This document shows, piece by piece, positions 15,222-23,745 of a stretch of 64,000 nucleotides of DNA. Position numbers and translations under genes: made by a program. Under the pieces are notes generated by a model that searched no databases, was not told the origin of the DNA, and saw only the letters and a list, made by a program, of their open reading frames with translations. Source of the stretch: Azoarcus sp. KH32C (GTDB taxonomy: Bacteria > Pseudomonadota > Gammaproteobacteria > Burkholderiales > Rhodocyclaceae); NCBI RefSeq assembly GCF_000349945.1, contig NC_020516.1, positions 3,596,001-3,660,000 of the forward strand. The letters run 5' to 3'. Every line of letters starts with the position of its first letter. Positions within the stretch are counted from its first letter, which is position 1.

Positions 15222-16493
15222 ATGAACACTCCGAAACTTCTTCGCCCGCTCGTTAACAAGCAGCGCGGAGCGGTAATGGTCGTTGCCCTCGTGCTTTTGG
15301 TTGCAGTGACATTGACGGCGCTATTTACGAACCGGAATCTCATCTTCGGCGTCAAGAGTCAAGGCAATCAAATCAAATCGATCATGGCCCAAGAAGCTGC
15401 GATGGGTGGTCTTGACACCGCGCTGGCCGTTCTGACGACCAAGGAAAATCGTGACTTGCTGCTCGTCGGCAGTCCGGCAGTGGGCGCCTGGTACAACGGA
15501 CGTTTGTATGGATTCTTCCTCGACACGAACGGCGACGGCAAAGCAGACTCACTCTCGCTGGTCAGTACGACGAGTGCGACTGCTCCTGCGGTTCCGACGA
15601 CGGGTGTTGTCACGTCATTTCAAGTTCGCTTTCGGAGGCTCGCCACCCCCGCATCAATCACCGAGGAAAATCGGGTGGTCCGGATTGATGTACTCGGATG
15701 CGCAGATGGACAACCTCCTAATGCATCGAACAGCGCATGCACCGCGCGCTCGATTGTCACGCAGTCGACAATCTACAAACCTGGGTTAGCCTCCGCTCCC
15801 GCGGCGGCATTAACTGCAAAAGGCGATGTGACTCTCAGCGGAAACGTCCAGATTTCCAACACCGATACAGCGACAAATGGTACGACCGTGCACTCGGGCG
15901 GGGACGTATCAGGACTCGGCAGCTCTCAGCTCGTAACTATCCCCGGAACACCGGAAGGGGCAAGCGTCGCGCCGAATGATACGACGCTGAACAATCTGAG
16001 TGACGACCAGTTTTTTCAGGGATTCTTTGGTGCCAGCAAAGAATCCGTCCAAGCCGACGCGACTCAAATCAGTTGTAGCGGATCCGCATGCGGCGGCGCC
16101 ATCAAGACTCAGGAATCTAGCCCAAGAGTGTTGTGGGTCAATTCATCAGATGCTCAGATCACTGCGAGTGGAACCGGCGGGCAAATCGGGTCGGCAAGTG
16201 CGCCGGTTATCCTAATTGTCAATGGCCCACTACAAATCACCGGCAACGTAACGATCTATGGGCTCGTTTACTGCACTGCGATCACCTGGGACAACACCGG
16301 CGGCGGCACATCGGCAATCATCGGAGCAGCAATTGCCGAAGGCGATTTCACCGCCACGGGGACGCCGAATCCAACCTACGATCCCGCGGTCCTCTCCAAC
16401 CTGGGGCTCCGCCTCGGCACTTATGTACGCGTTGCTGGCGGCTGGAAAGACTGGTGTAAGGATGCGAACGACTGCAGCTTTACTTCGTGGTGA
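15222..16493 (+). CDS. pilX: Type IV pilus assembly protein PilX-like, long C-terminal domain
   Basis: This 423-residue protein begins with the PilX N-terminal pattern KQRGAVMVVALVLLVAVTLTAL and lacks the strict prepilin motif, as usual for PilX. From about residue 190 the chain is Gly/Ser/Thr-rich and repetitive, with strands such as LTAKGDVTLSGNVQ and GPLQITGNVTIYGLVY that look like a beta-helix. This makes it about twice the size of a simple PilX. I chose the ATG at 15222; a TTG at 15210 overlapping the pilW stop is possible. It is part of the minor pilin operon. Confidence 0.88.
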   Translation: MNTPKLLRPLVNKQRGAVMVVALVLLVAVTLTALFTNRNLIFGVKSQGNQIKSIMAQEAAMGGLDTALAVLTTKENRDLLLVGSPAVGAWYNGRLYGFFLDTNGDGKADSLSLVSTTSATAPAVPTTGVVTSFQVRFRRLATPASITEENRVVRIDVLGCADGQPPNASNSACTARSIVTQSTIYKPGLASAPAAALTAKGDVTLSGNVQISNTDTATNGTTVHSGGDVSGLGSSQLVTIPGTPEGASVAPNDTTLNNLSDDQFFQGFFGASKESVQADATQISCSGSACGGAIKTQESSPRVLWVNSSDAQITASGTGGQIGSASAPVILIVNGPLQITGNVTIYGLVYCTAITWDNTGGGTSAIIGAAIAEGDFTATGTPNPTYDPAVLSNLGLRLGTYVRVAGGWKDWCKDANDCSFTSW

Positions 16494-16516
16494 AGCGTGC
16501 CAAACGGAGACCTATC

Positions 16517-17812
16517 ATGAAATTTCGCTCGCCAACGAAATCACGGGGTTTAGTGGCCGACGCGCGCGGTAGCAGCCTGCTTGAAGCACTGCTTGCAGTT
16601 GTAATCCTCGGCTTCGGGCTTCTGGCAGTGGCAAAACTGCAAGTTACCATTGGAGACGCCCTCTCGACAGGCAGGGATCGCGTTCAAGCATTATTGTTGG
16701 CCGAAGAGGAAATGGATCGACTGAGATCGTTCGATTTGATCGATAATGCCGCCGGCTCCCCGGACTACGCCTTGCATCTCGGTTACAACCAAGTCGCGGC
16801 ACAATCCGTTTCAGCCCTCAGCAGCACGGATTATCCGAACTACGTTACGTCCTTCAGCCGCGCGGTCTCGGTGTCTACGAATCCCGTGACCTTCAACTCC
16901 CAAGTTCCGGACTTCAAACTGACGACAGTCGACCTGAGTTGGAGCGACAAGAAGGGCACAGCACAAACCTTCAGCCTCCCCTCGGTGATTGCTAAACACG
17001 ACCCCTCTGACGCAGCTTGGCTTATAGCTTGTCAAACCGACGAGGATATTCGCTGCGGAACTAAGGACAAAATTAAGACACCTTACAACCGGAACCTCCG
17101 GATTCCCTATCCAGCAAAAGATTTGGGTGGAGGGAAGAGTGCATTTGCGCCCCCTGGATTTGGATCCAAGCGAATCGTCTTCGACAACGATACAGGCACA
17201 ATTCAATATCTTTGCAACGACGCGGACGGCGTTATCAGCAACGACGTTGTCGCCAACCTGACAAATGGCGCGTACACTGATTGCCAATCACTGAATGGCT
17301 ACCTGATTTCGGGCTTCATTACGGCGGGAGTCAGCCCCAGAACGCCGCCCGATTTCCTGAATATTGGGACGACGGCGGACCTGACCGATACGACCACAAT
17401 CAATGGGCAAACGAGCATTTCAATGCTGCCGTCGATCACGGCGCCAGCATCGTTGGTCCAATGCTTTGACGACAGTGAGACTGCCACGAAGCAATATGCG
17501 AGTACGATCTCTTACGTGTGCATAGTCACCCCGAATGATTCAGACGGCAATCCGGACACGCCATCGGTGTGGTCAGGCACACTGGGGATTGATCTTACGG
17601 GTACAGGCGTGGCAATAGGGACGGGAAGTTCGGACGTGAAGGTCTGCAGATTCGGTGCCTCGGGTACGAGCGATGGCACCACCACGTCCAACCGCGCCCA
17701 CCACTCCAATTACGTGGATGTAACCGAGACCCTTGAAAATCAGAATTTCATCTTGATCCAAGGAAATAGGAACTGCGACTCCTCTTTGAGCGAAGTGCAG
17801 CATCAGCCCTGA
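16517..17812 (+). CDS. pilV: Large PilV-like minor pilin
   Basis: This 431-residue protein starts at the ATG at 16517, with GGAG upstream. A prepilin-type segment, GSSLLEALLAVVILGFGLLA, lies at about residues 18-37, followed by the helix pattern LLLAEEEMDRLRSFD of PilV. About 330 further residues form a Ser/Thr/Asp-rich, Cys-containing domain that ordinary PilV proteins of 150-200 residues do not have. The coding sequence is visibly less GC-rich than its neighbours. It closes the operon; no pilY1 gene follows, and a terminator lies just after it. The PilV label rests on the N-terminus. Confidence 0.8.
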   Translation: MKFRSPTKSRGLVADARGSSLLEALLAVVILGFGLLAVAKLQVTIGDALSTGRDRVQALLLAEEEMDRLRSFDLIDNAAGSPDYALHLGYNQVAAQSVSALSSTDYPNYVTSFSRAVSVSTNPVTFNSQVPDFKLTTVDLSWSDKKGTAQTFSLPSVIAKHDPSDAAWLIACQTDEDIRCGTKDKIKTPYNRNLRIPYPAKDLGGGKSAFAPPGFGSKRIVFDNDTGTIQYLCNDADGVISNDVVANLTNGAYTDCQSLNGYLISGFITAGVSPRTPPDFLNIGTTADLTDTTTINGQTSISMLPSITAPASLVQCFDDSETATKQYASTISYVCIVTPNDSDGNPDTPSVWSGTLGIDLTGTGVAIGTGSSDVKVCRFGASGTSDGTTTSNRAHHSNYVDVTETLENQNFILIQGNRNCDSSLSEVQHQP

Positions 17813-17819
17813 CATTGGA

Positions 17820-17844
17820 GGCGGGCAACAAAGCCCGCCCGTTT
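17820..17844 (+). terminator. Terminator of the minor pilin operon
   Basis: GGCGGGC (17820-17826) and GCCCGCC (17833-17839) form a perfect 7-bp stem with a 6-base loop, followed by a short CGTTTC tail. It lies seven bases after the pilV stop and before the convergent YjfB-like gene, so it marks the operon end. Confidence 0.65.
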
Positions 17845-17891
17845 CGCTGCAGCAACGCTGTCCGATGACAATCAGATAAACGAAAGGTCAG

Positions 17892-18089
17892 TCAGGCAAA
17901 CGTATCAATATTGCCGCCGACGACCGCACCGGGAGTGGGACCAGTCGGCTGTGGGAGCATCTGCAGCAACAATGCAGCCTGGGTTTGCTGCATTTCCATC
18001 GCCTTTTTCAGGACCAATAGGGATGCTTGGCTCTGCAGCTGCGTCGAGGCGTTTGCGGAGGCAGCGGATGCGATAGCTGTGATGTCCAT
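17892..18089 (-). CDS. YjfB-family putative motility protein
   Basis: This 65-residue small protein matches the YjfB family: MDITAIASAAS at the start, a Gln/Leu-rich amphipathic helix (ASLLVLKKAMEMQQTQAA) and a Pro/Gly tail ending VGGNIDTFA. Family members occur in flagellated bacteria and are annotated only as putative motility proteins. GGGGG lies upstream of the ATG. It is the last gene of the minus-strand run behind yajQ and is 18 bp from it. Confidence 0.8.
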   Translation of the reverse strand: MDITAIASAASANASTQLQSQASLLVLKKAMEMQQTQAALLLQMLPQPTGPTPGAVVGGNIDTFA

Positions 18090-18107
18090 GCTGCCCCCTT
18101 TGTCCCA

Positions 18108-18593
18108 CTAGTCGCGGAAGTTGCCGTATTGGAGCGGGAAGTCGTCGATGCTCTTCTTTACCAGCGCGATGGCTTCCTGGAGGATGTCGCGCTTGGCGCC
18201 AGAAACGCGGACGGCATCGCCCTGGATCGCGGCCTGGACCTTCAATTTGCTGTCCTTGAGCAGGCGAACGATCTTCTTGGCGAGCTCCTGTTCGACGCCG
18301 ACACGGACCTTCAGTTCCTGCTTGACCTTATTGCCGCTGACCTTTTGGACGTCGCCGTATTCGAGGCAGCGCACATCGATCTTCTTGGCAGTCATCTCGG
18401 GCAGGAGGATCGCGGTGATCTGCTCCAACTGAAATTCGCTGTCGCCGTGCAGGGTGAGCAGCTTATCGCTCTGCTCGACTCGCGCATCCGTGCCCTTGAA
18501 ATCGTAGCGGCCGGTGATCTTGCGGTTGGCGACGTCGACGGCGTTGCGCAGCGACGGCAGGTCGACTTCGGACATGATGTCGAACGATGGCAT
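18108..18593 (-). CDS. yajQ: YajQ-family nucleotide (cyclic-di-GMP) binding protein
   Basis: This 161-residue protein has the family start MPSFDIMSEVDLPSLRNAVD and the conserved end IDDFPLQYGNFRD. YajQ proteins have two ferredoxin-like domains; members from Xanthomonas and Pseudomonas bind cyclic-di-GMP and act with a LysR-type regulator, while others bind RNA or tRNA. Length is normal. It lies 12 bases after ppnP and is probably co-transcribed with it. With several GGDEF proteins in the window, cyclic-di-GMP binding is plausible but not shown. Confidence 0.95.
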   Translation of the reverse strand: MPSFDIMSEVDLPSLRNAVDVANRKITGRYDFKGTDARVEQSDKLLTLHGDSEFQLEQITAILLPEMTAKKIDVRCLEYGDVQKVSGNKVKQELKVRVGVEQELAKKIVRLLKDSKLKVQAAIQGDAVRVSGAKRDILQEAIALVKKSIDDFPLQYGNFRD

Positions 18594-18605
18594 CGCTGGC
18601 TCCGA

Positions 18606-18929
18606 TCAGCCGAAGTGGCAGACGTAGTGGTAGGGCTCGCCAGTGACTTCGATGTCGAAGCTGGAGTTGCCGGGAACGTTGAAGGACTGCCCTGCCCCCC
18701 AGGTCTTCCACTCGGTCTCGCCTTTCAGGCGCACACGGCAGGAGCCGGCAACGCCTTCCATGATTTCTGGAGCGCCGGTATTGAAGGTCAGCGACGCCGG
18801 GAGGATCACGCCGACGGACTTGCGGGTACCGTCCGCGAGGGTGATGGTGTGGCTGACGCACCTGCCGTCGAAGTAGACATTGGCCTTGGTGGCGACGGCG
18901 ACGCCGTCGAACTGTTCGGTAACGCTCAT
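18606..18929 (-). CDS. ppnP: Pyrimidine/purine nucleoside phosphorylase PpnP
   Basis: This 107-residue cupin-fold protein (DUF1255/YaiE) phosphorolyses nucleosides to base and ribose-1-phosphate. The chain shows the family features ANVYFDGRCVSHTI, GVILPASLTFNT, EIMEGVAG and the C-terminal YHYVCHFG. The length is slightly over the usual 95 residues. It is spaced 14 bases from the DUF2788 gene upstream and 12 from yajQ downstream. Confidence 0.92.
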   Translation of the reverse strand: MSVTEQFDGVAVATKANVYFDGRCVSHTITLADGTRKSVGVILPASLTFNTGAPEIMEGVAGSCRVRLKGETEWKTWGAGQSFNVPGNSSFDIEVTGEPYHYVCHFG

Positions 18930-18943
18930 GAGAAGGCTCTTCC

Positions 18944-19174
18944 TTATTCGATACCCATGAATTTCTGGATGAAGCTCTTGGCGATGAAGCCCACGAATCC
19001 GAGCCCAAGCGCGACGAACAGCCAGATGGTGCCGTAGCGCCCAGCCTTCGATTGGCGGGCCAGATTGCCGATGATGAACAGCATGTATACGATCAGCGCG
19101 GAAACGAGGATCTTGAGCGACCAGTCCTCGAATTCCGCAACCGTCAGCCCGAAGATTATCGGGTCACCTTCCAT
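18944..19174 (-). CDS. DUF2788 family small membrane protein
   Basis: This 76-residue protein has two transmembrane segments (about residues 17-37 and 48-68) and matches the DUF2788 family, which occurs downstream of argG or near it in betaproteobacteria. No function is known. It starts 11 bases after argG and is probably read through from the arg genes into yajQ. Nothing in the sequence suggests an active site. Confidence 0.82.
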   Translation of the reverse strand: MEGDPIIFGLTVAEFEDWSLKILVSALIVYMLFIIGNLARQSKAGRYGTIWLFVALGLGFVGFIAKSFIQKFMGIE

Positions 19175-19185
19175 CCGCCCGCCTC

Positions 19186-20415
19186 TTAACCGCGCTTGTT
19201 ACGCGCGTTCGCGGCGATGCGCATGCGCAGCGCGTTGAGACGAATGAAGCCATGCGCGTCCTTCTGGTTGTATGCACCCTGGTCGTCCTCGAAGGTCGCG
19301 ATCGTCGGGTCGAACAACGAATCGGTCTTCGAATCGCGACCGGTGACGATGACGTTGCCCTTGTAGAGCTTGAGGCGGACCCAGCCGTTGACGGTCTGCT
19401 GGGTGTGGTCGATCAGTGCCTGCATCGCTTGGCGCTCGGGGCTCCACCAGTAGCCGTTGTAAATCAGGCTGGCGTATCGGGCGAGCAAGTCGTCCTTCAG
19501 GTGGGCGACTTCGCGGTCGAGCGTGATCGATTCGATCGCGCGGTGCGCGCGCAGCAGGATCGTGCCCCCCGGGGTTTCGTAGCAGCCGCGGCTCTTCATG
19601 CCGACGTAGCGGTTCTCGACGAGGTCGAGGCGGCCGATGCCGTGCTTGCCGCCGAGCTTGTTCAGTTCGCCGAGCAGTTCGTGCGCCTTCATGCGCTTGC
19701 CGTTGATCGCGACGAGGTCACCCTTCTCGAACTCGAGGTCGACGTACTCGGCTGCGTCCGGCGCCGCTTCGGGCGACACGGTCCAGCGCCACATCGACTC
19801 TTCGGCTTCCGCAGCCGGGTTTTCGAGGTGACGGCCTTCGAAGGAGATGTGCAGCAGGTTGGCGTCCATCGAGTATGGCGAGCCGCCCTGCTTATGCTTC
19901 ATCTCGATCGGAATGCCATGCTTCTCGGCATAGGCAAGGAGCTTCTCGCGGGACAGCAGATCCCATTCGCGCCACGGGGCGATGACCTTCACGCCGGGCA
20001 TCAGCGCGTAGTAGCCGAGTTCGAAGCGGACCTGATCGTTGCCCTTGCCGGTCGCGCCGTGAGACACGGCGTCGGCGCCGGTAGCGCGTGCGATCTCGAT
20101 CTGGCGCTTGGCGATCAGCGGACGGGCGATCGAGGTACCGAGCAGGTACTCGCCTTCGTAAACGGTATTGCAGCGGAACATCGGGAAGACGAAATCGCGC
20201 ACGAACTCTTCGCGCAGGTCGTCGATGAAGATGTTTTCGGGCTTGATGCCGAACTTGAGCGCCTTCTGGCGTGCCGGCTCGAGCTCTTCGCCCTGGCCCA
20301 GGTCAGCCGTGAAGGTGACCACTTCACACTGATAGGTGTCCTGCAGCCACTTCAGGATGACCGAGGTATCGAGGCCGCCCGAGTAGGCGAGCACTACTTT
20401 ATTGACGTCGCTCAT
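19186..20415 (-). CDS. argG: Argininosuccinate synthase
   Basis: This 409-residue enzyme joins citrulline and aspartate with ATP to form argininosuccinate. The N-terminal P-loop AYSGGLDTS is present, as are SHGATGKGNDQVRFE and the citrulline/aspartate-binding region ending RNKRG. Length is normal for the type I enzyme. It is the third gene of the minus-strand order argD-argF-argG, 76 bp after argF, a pathway run making arginine from acetylornithine semialdehyde onward. Confidence 0.98.
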   Translation of the reverse strand: MSDVNKVVLAYSGGLDTSVILKWLQDTYQCEVVTFTADLGQGEELEPARQKALKFGIKPENIFIDDLREEFVRDFVFPMFRCNTVYEGEYLLGTSIARPLIAKRQIEIARATGADAVSHGATGKGNDQVRFELGYYALMPGVKVIAPWREWDLLSREKLLAYAEKHGIPIEMKHKQGGSPYSMDANLLHISFEGRHLENPAAEAEESMWRWTVSPEAAPDAAEYVDLEFEKGDLVAINGKRMKAHELLGELNKLGGKHGIGRLDLVENRYVGMKSRGCYETPGGTILLRAHRAIESITLDREVAHLKDDLLARYASLIYNGYWWSPERQAMQALIDHTQQTVNGWVRLKLYKGNVIVTGRDSKTDSLFDPTIATFEDDQGAYNQKDAHGFIRLNALRMRIAANARNKRG

Positions 20416-20491
20416 TTGGATTTCCGTTCTTCCGATTTCAGCTTGGTGGCCGCCGGGATTGCACGACCGGGGTTCGCAACGACGGGCTCGA

Positions 20492-21415
20492 TCAGTCTTC
20501 GACCTTGCCGAGCACCAGGTATTCCATCAACGCCTTCTGCGCGTGCAGTCGGTTCTCCGCCTCATCCCAGACGACCGACTGCGGTCCGTCGATGACTTCG
20601 GCGGTGACCTCCTCGCCGCGGTGCGCGGGCAGGCAATGCATAAAGAGGGCATCGGGACGTGCTGCGGCCATCATTTCCGCGTCAACGCACCAGTCCGCGA
20701 AAGCCTTCATGCGTGCTTCGTTCTCCGCCTCGAAGCCCATCGACGTCCACACGTCCGTCGTGACCAGGTCGGCGTCGCGACAGGCCTCGATCGGGTCGGC
20801 AAACTGCCGGAAGTGATCGGTGCCATATAGGCCCGCAACTTTCGGCTCGATCTCGTAGCCCGGAGGCGTGGAGACGTGCACATTGAAGTCCAACAACTCG
20901 GCAGCCTGCAGCCAGGTGTTGCACATGTTGTTGGAGTCACCGACCCACGCGACGGTCTTCCCCTGGATCGAGCCGCGGTGCTCGATGAAGGTATAGATGT
21001 CCGCCAGGATCTGGCAGGGGTGATATTCATTGGTGAGGCCGTTGATCACCGGCACGCGCGAGTGCGCGGCGAAGCGCTCGATGATGTCCTGCTCGAAGGT
21101 GCGGATCATCACGACGTCACTCATGCGCGAGATCACCTGGGCGGCATCCTCGACGGGCTCGCCGCGGCCGAGTTGCGAGTCGCGCGTATTGAGGTAGATC
21201 GCCGAGCCGCCGAGCTGCTGGATACCGGCCTCGAAAGACAGGCGCGTGCGCGTGCTGGCCTTTTCGAAGATCATCACCAGCGTGCGGTCGAACAGGGGAT
21301 GGTAGGGCTCGTAGCGCTTGTACTTGTCCTTGATCCAGCGGGTGCGTTCGAAGATGTGCTGGTATTCGTCGCGCGTGAAGTCCTTGAATTGCAGGTAGTG
21401 CCTGGGTGGATTCAT
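20492..21415 (-). CDS. argF: Ornithine carbamoyltransferase
   Basis: This 307-residue enzyme makes citrulline from ornithine and carbamoyl phosphate. The carbamoyl phosphate motif STRTRLSFE and the ornithine motif HCLPAHRGEE are intact, as is the HPCQ motif. I chose the ATG at 21415 (MNPPRHYLQFKDFT), with a GGAG-like sequence upstream, over an upstream ATG at 21484 inside argD, which would add 23 unconserved residues. It begins ten bases after argD. Confidence 0.98.
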   Translation of the reverse strand: MNPPRHYLQFKDFTRDEYQHIFERTRWIKDKYKRYEPYHPLFDRTLVMIFEKASTRTRLSFEAGIQQLGGSAIYLNTRDSQLGRGEPVEDAAQVISRMSDVVMIRTFEQDIIERFAAHSRVPVINGLTNEYHPCQILADIYTFIEHRGSIQGKTVAWVGDSNNMCNTWLQAAELLDFNVHVSTPPGYEIEPKVAGLYGTDHFRQFADPIEACRDADLVTTDVWTSMGFEAENEARMKAFADWCVDAEMMAAARPDALFMHCLPAHRGEEVTAEVIDGPQSVVWDEAENRLHAQKALMEYLVLGKVED

Positions 21416-21425
21416 CGGGCGCTCC

Positions 21426-22598
21426 TTATTGACCCAGGTGCTTGCGCACCAGCGGAGCCAGCAGCGAAACGAGCGCAGCGGCATCCTGCTCGCTGAAGGT
21501 CAGCGCCGGCAGCAGCCGGATCACACGCTCCGCGGTGACATTGATCAGCAGACCGGCATCGAGCGCCTGCCGCACGAGATCACCGCAGGGGCGATCGAGT
21601 TCGATGCCGATCATCAGGCCGCGGCCGCGGATATCGACCACGCCGGAAACGCCTGCGAGCGCTTCGCGCATGCCGTTGCAAATCGCATCGCCGACGCTGA
21701 CGGCGCTGGCCATCAGACCTTCCTCTTCGATGGCCGAAAGGGTTGCGAGGCCGGCAGCACACGCGAGCGGATTGCCGCCGAAGGTCGAGCCGTGGTTGCC
21801 CGGACCGAATAGTCCGGCGGCGCGACCGGTGGTCACGCAAGCGCCGATCGGCACGCCGGAACCCAGCCCCTTGGCGAGCGTCATGACGTCGGGCTTGACT
21901 CCGGCCTGCTGGAAGCCGAACCACTGCCCGGTACGACCGATGCCGCACTGCACCTCGTCGCAGATCATCAGCCAACCGCGCTCGTCGCAGATCGCACGTA
22001 GTTCGCGCTGGAACTGGTCGTCGGCAATGTTGATGCCGCCTTCGCCCTGGATCATTTCGAGCATCACGGCGACGACGTTGTGGTTGTGCTCCCCGACGGC
22101 GCGGATCGCACCGATGTCCTTGTACGGCACGCGCAGGAAACCGGAGACGAGGGGCTCGAAGCCGGCCTGCGTCTTGCGGTTACCGGTCGCCGACAGGGTC
22201 GCGAGCGTGCGTCCGTGGAAGGCGTTTTCCATCACGATGACGGCAGGCTGTTCGACGCCGATCTTGTGGCCGTAAAAGCGCGCAAGCTTGATCGCAGCCT
22301 CATTCGCTTCGCAACCCGAGTTGCAGAAGAACACTTCATCCATTCCCGACAAGGCGGCAATCCGGTCGGAGAGCTCTTCCTGCAGAGGGATGCGATAGAG
22401 ATTCGATGTATGGAGCACGCTGGCGGCCTGCTGGGCGATCGCGCGCACCAAGCGCGGATGGTTGTGCCCGAGCGTCGACACGGCAATGCCCGAAAGGGCA
22501 TCGAGATAGCGCTTGCCCGTCTCATCGAAGAGCCAGACGCCCTCGCCGTGCGTGAAGGCCACCGGCAGTCTGGCGTAGGTATTCATGAGATGCGACAT
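21426..22598 (-). CDS. argD: Acetylornithine transaminase
   Basis: This 390-residue class III PLP aminotransferase converts N-acetylglutamate semialdehyde to acetylornithine and may also act in lysine synthesis. The sequences CNSGCEANEAAIKLAR, FHGRTLATLSATGN, DEVQCGIGRTG and the PLP lysine in LAKGLGSGVP are all present. Length is normal. It is the first gene of the arg run. A 9-bp GC hairpin lies 34-55 bases upstream of the ATG in the leader. Confidence 0.97.
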   Translation of the reverse strand: MSHLMNTYARLPVAFTHGEGVWLFDETGKRYLDALSGIAVSTLGHNHPRLVRAIAQQAASVLHTSNLYRIPLQEELSDRIAALSGMDEVFFCNSGCEANEAAIKLARFYGHKIGVEQPAVIVMENAFHGRTLATLSATGNRKTQAGFEPLVSGFLRVPYKDIGAIRAVGEHNHNVVAVMLEMIQGEGGINIADDQFQRELRAICDERGWLMICDEVQCGIGRTGQWFGFQQAGVKPDVMTLAKGLGSGVPIGACVTTGRAAGLFGPGNHGSTFGGNPLACAAGLATLSAIEEEGLMASAVSVGDAICNGMREALAGVSGVVDIRGRGLMIGIELDRPCGDLVRQALDAGLLINVTAERVIRLLPALTFSEQDAAALVSLLAPLVRKHLGQ

Positions 22599-22631
22599 GG
22601 GAGACCCCGATCAGGATGAAGCCAAAATGCA

Positions 22632-22653
22632 CACGGCGGCAGGCGCCGCCGTG
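22632..22653 (-). promoter_or_regulatory. GC-rich leader hairpin upstream of argD
   Basis: CACGGCGGC (22632-22640) and GCCGCCGTG (22645-22653) form a perfect 9-bp stem with a 4-base loop in the argD leader. No T-run follows, so this is not an obvious terminator. The gap 22599-22959 between the divergent argD and DUF3579 genes otherwise holds only promoter-like elements; I see no ARG-box palindrome and no small gene. Confidence 0.5.
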
Positions 22654-22848
22654 GAGGATTGAGGGAACGATGTTAAGCGAAAGCGCCCGGATTGTATAGG
22701 CTGCAGCCCCACTTGCGCGGAACAGGCAGAACCTTCCTGGAGACCGCAAACGGCATTACGCCATCCGGGCTCGCAACAAACGCTCGACCCCGCGCGCACC
22801 CGCATTCCGGAATAGTCGACCGCATACTGAAATCCGGCAGGGCTTTTC

Positions 22849-22857
22849 TGCTAGAAT
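22849..22857 (+). promoter_or_regulatory. Extended -10 promoter element for the DUF3579 gene
   Basis: TGCTAGAAT combines a TGn extension with a TAGAAT -10 hexamer, about 100 bp before the ATG at 22960. No convincing -35 is present at the usual distance, as often seen with extended -10 promoters. Confidence 0.4.
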
Positions 22858-22959
22858 TCAGCCCGTTTTGTGCGACGCGCTCACAAGAAGAATAGAGACA
22901 CACCCCACCCAAAGCGCCGCATCCCGGAAACATCCCCCGCAGCTTGCATTTCGCGACAT

Positions 22960-23244
22960 ATGAGCCAATTGATCGAAAGCTTCGTCATCATCGGGGTCAC
23001 GCGAGAAGGAAAGACCTTTCGTCCCAGCGACTGGGCCGACAGGCTGTGCGGCATCATGTCCGCGTTCGGCTCGGACCACCGGATGATGTATTCGCCGTAT
23101 GTGCGTCCGGGCTGCACATTGAAGGGGGAGAAGACGGTTGTCGTCGATGCACGCCTCTACGACATCGAGCCGCTCGCATACAAATTCCTGATCAATTTCG
23201 CGAACGACAACAACCTGAAGATGGAGCCGATCGACAACGTCTGA
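22960..23244 (+). CDS. DUF3579 family protein
   Basis: This 94-residue protein matches DUF3579, a betaproteobacterial family usually found beside argD. Typical segments are SFVIIGVTREGKTFRPSDWA, LCGIMSAFG and the C-terminal YKFLINFANDNNL. No function is known; the small mixed fold suggests a binding or regulatory role, but that is a guess. I chose the ATG at 22960 rather than one 30 codons upstream because only this start preserves the family N-terminus. It converges on rpsT across a bidirectional terminator. Confidence 0.88.
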   Translation: MSQLIESFVIIGVTREGKTFRPSDWADRLCGIMSAFGSDHRMMYSPYVRPGCTLKGEKTVVVDARLYDIEPLAYKFLINFANDNNLKMEPIDNV

Positions 23245-23316
23245 TCGACGACGCCTGATCGGCGCTACTACGCGCCGCACGCATCGGGCAACGAACTTCC
23301 CGGCATCCAAAAAAAC

Positions 23317-23342
23317 AAAACGGCGACCTAGGTCGCCGTTTT
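23317..23342. terminator. Bidirectional rho-independent terminator between DUF3579 and rpsT
   Basis: AAAACGGCGACC (23317-23328) pairs perfectly with GGTCGCCGTTTT (23331-23342) around a 2-base centre. The A-run on one side and the T-run on the other serve both converging genes. Confidence 0.92.
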
Positions 23343-23366
23343 AACTTGCCACCCAACGCCGGCAGA

Positions 23367-23633
23367 TCAGGCAGCCATCGACTTGACCGCGGCCGACAGG
23401 CGGCTCTTGTGGCGAGCAGCCTTGTTCTTGTGGATGATCTTCTTGTCCGCGACGCTGTCGATGGTGCTCATCGAGGTGCGGAAAACGGACTGAGCCGCGA
23501 CCTTGTCGCCACCCGCGATAGCCTTTCGCACAGCCTTGATCGCGGTACGCAGACGGGAACGCAGGCTGCCGTTGTGAGCGCGAGCCACGACCGCCTGACG
23601 GGCGCGCTTGCGGGCTTGTGCCGAATTGGCCAT
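23367..23633 (-). CDS. rpsT: 30S ribosomal protein S20
   Basis: This 88-residue basic protein starts MANSAQARKRARQ at 23633 and ends LSAAVKSMAA, the S20 pattern. S20 binds 16S rRNA early in 30S assembly. A longer open frame continues upstream, antisense to murJ, but the S20 start is unambiguous. It is monocistronic, divergent from murJ and ended by the terminator at 23317-23342. Confidence 0.98.
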   Translation of the reverse strand: MANSAQARKRARQAVVARAHNGSLRSRLRTAIKAVRKAIAGGDKVAAQSVFRTSMSTIDSVADKKIIHKNKAARHKSRLSAAVKSMAA

Positions 23634-23745
23634 ATGTGTTCTTCCGTTGGTTAGTTCTAGAGAGCGCGCGAGTGTACCGCTTTGCATCGTCACGCGCAAG
23701 TGGGCAGCAACGGCTATCATTGCGTCCTTTGCCCGGAACGCCAAG

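Noticed and set aside
15368..15613. Other short frames inside the pilX gene
   Set aside because: They lie on the opposite strand of a gene with a clear PilX N-terminus and show no start signals.
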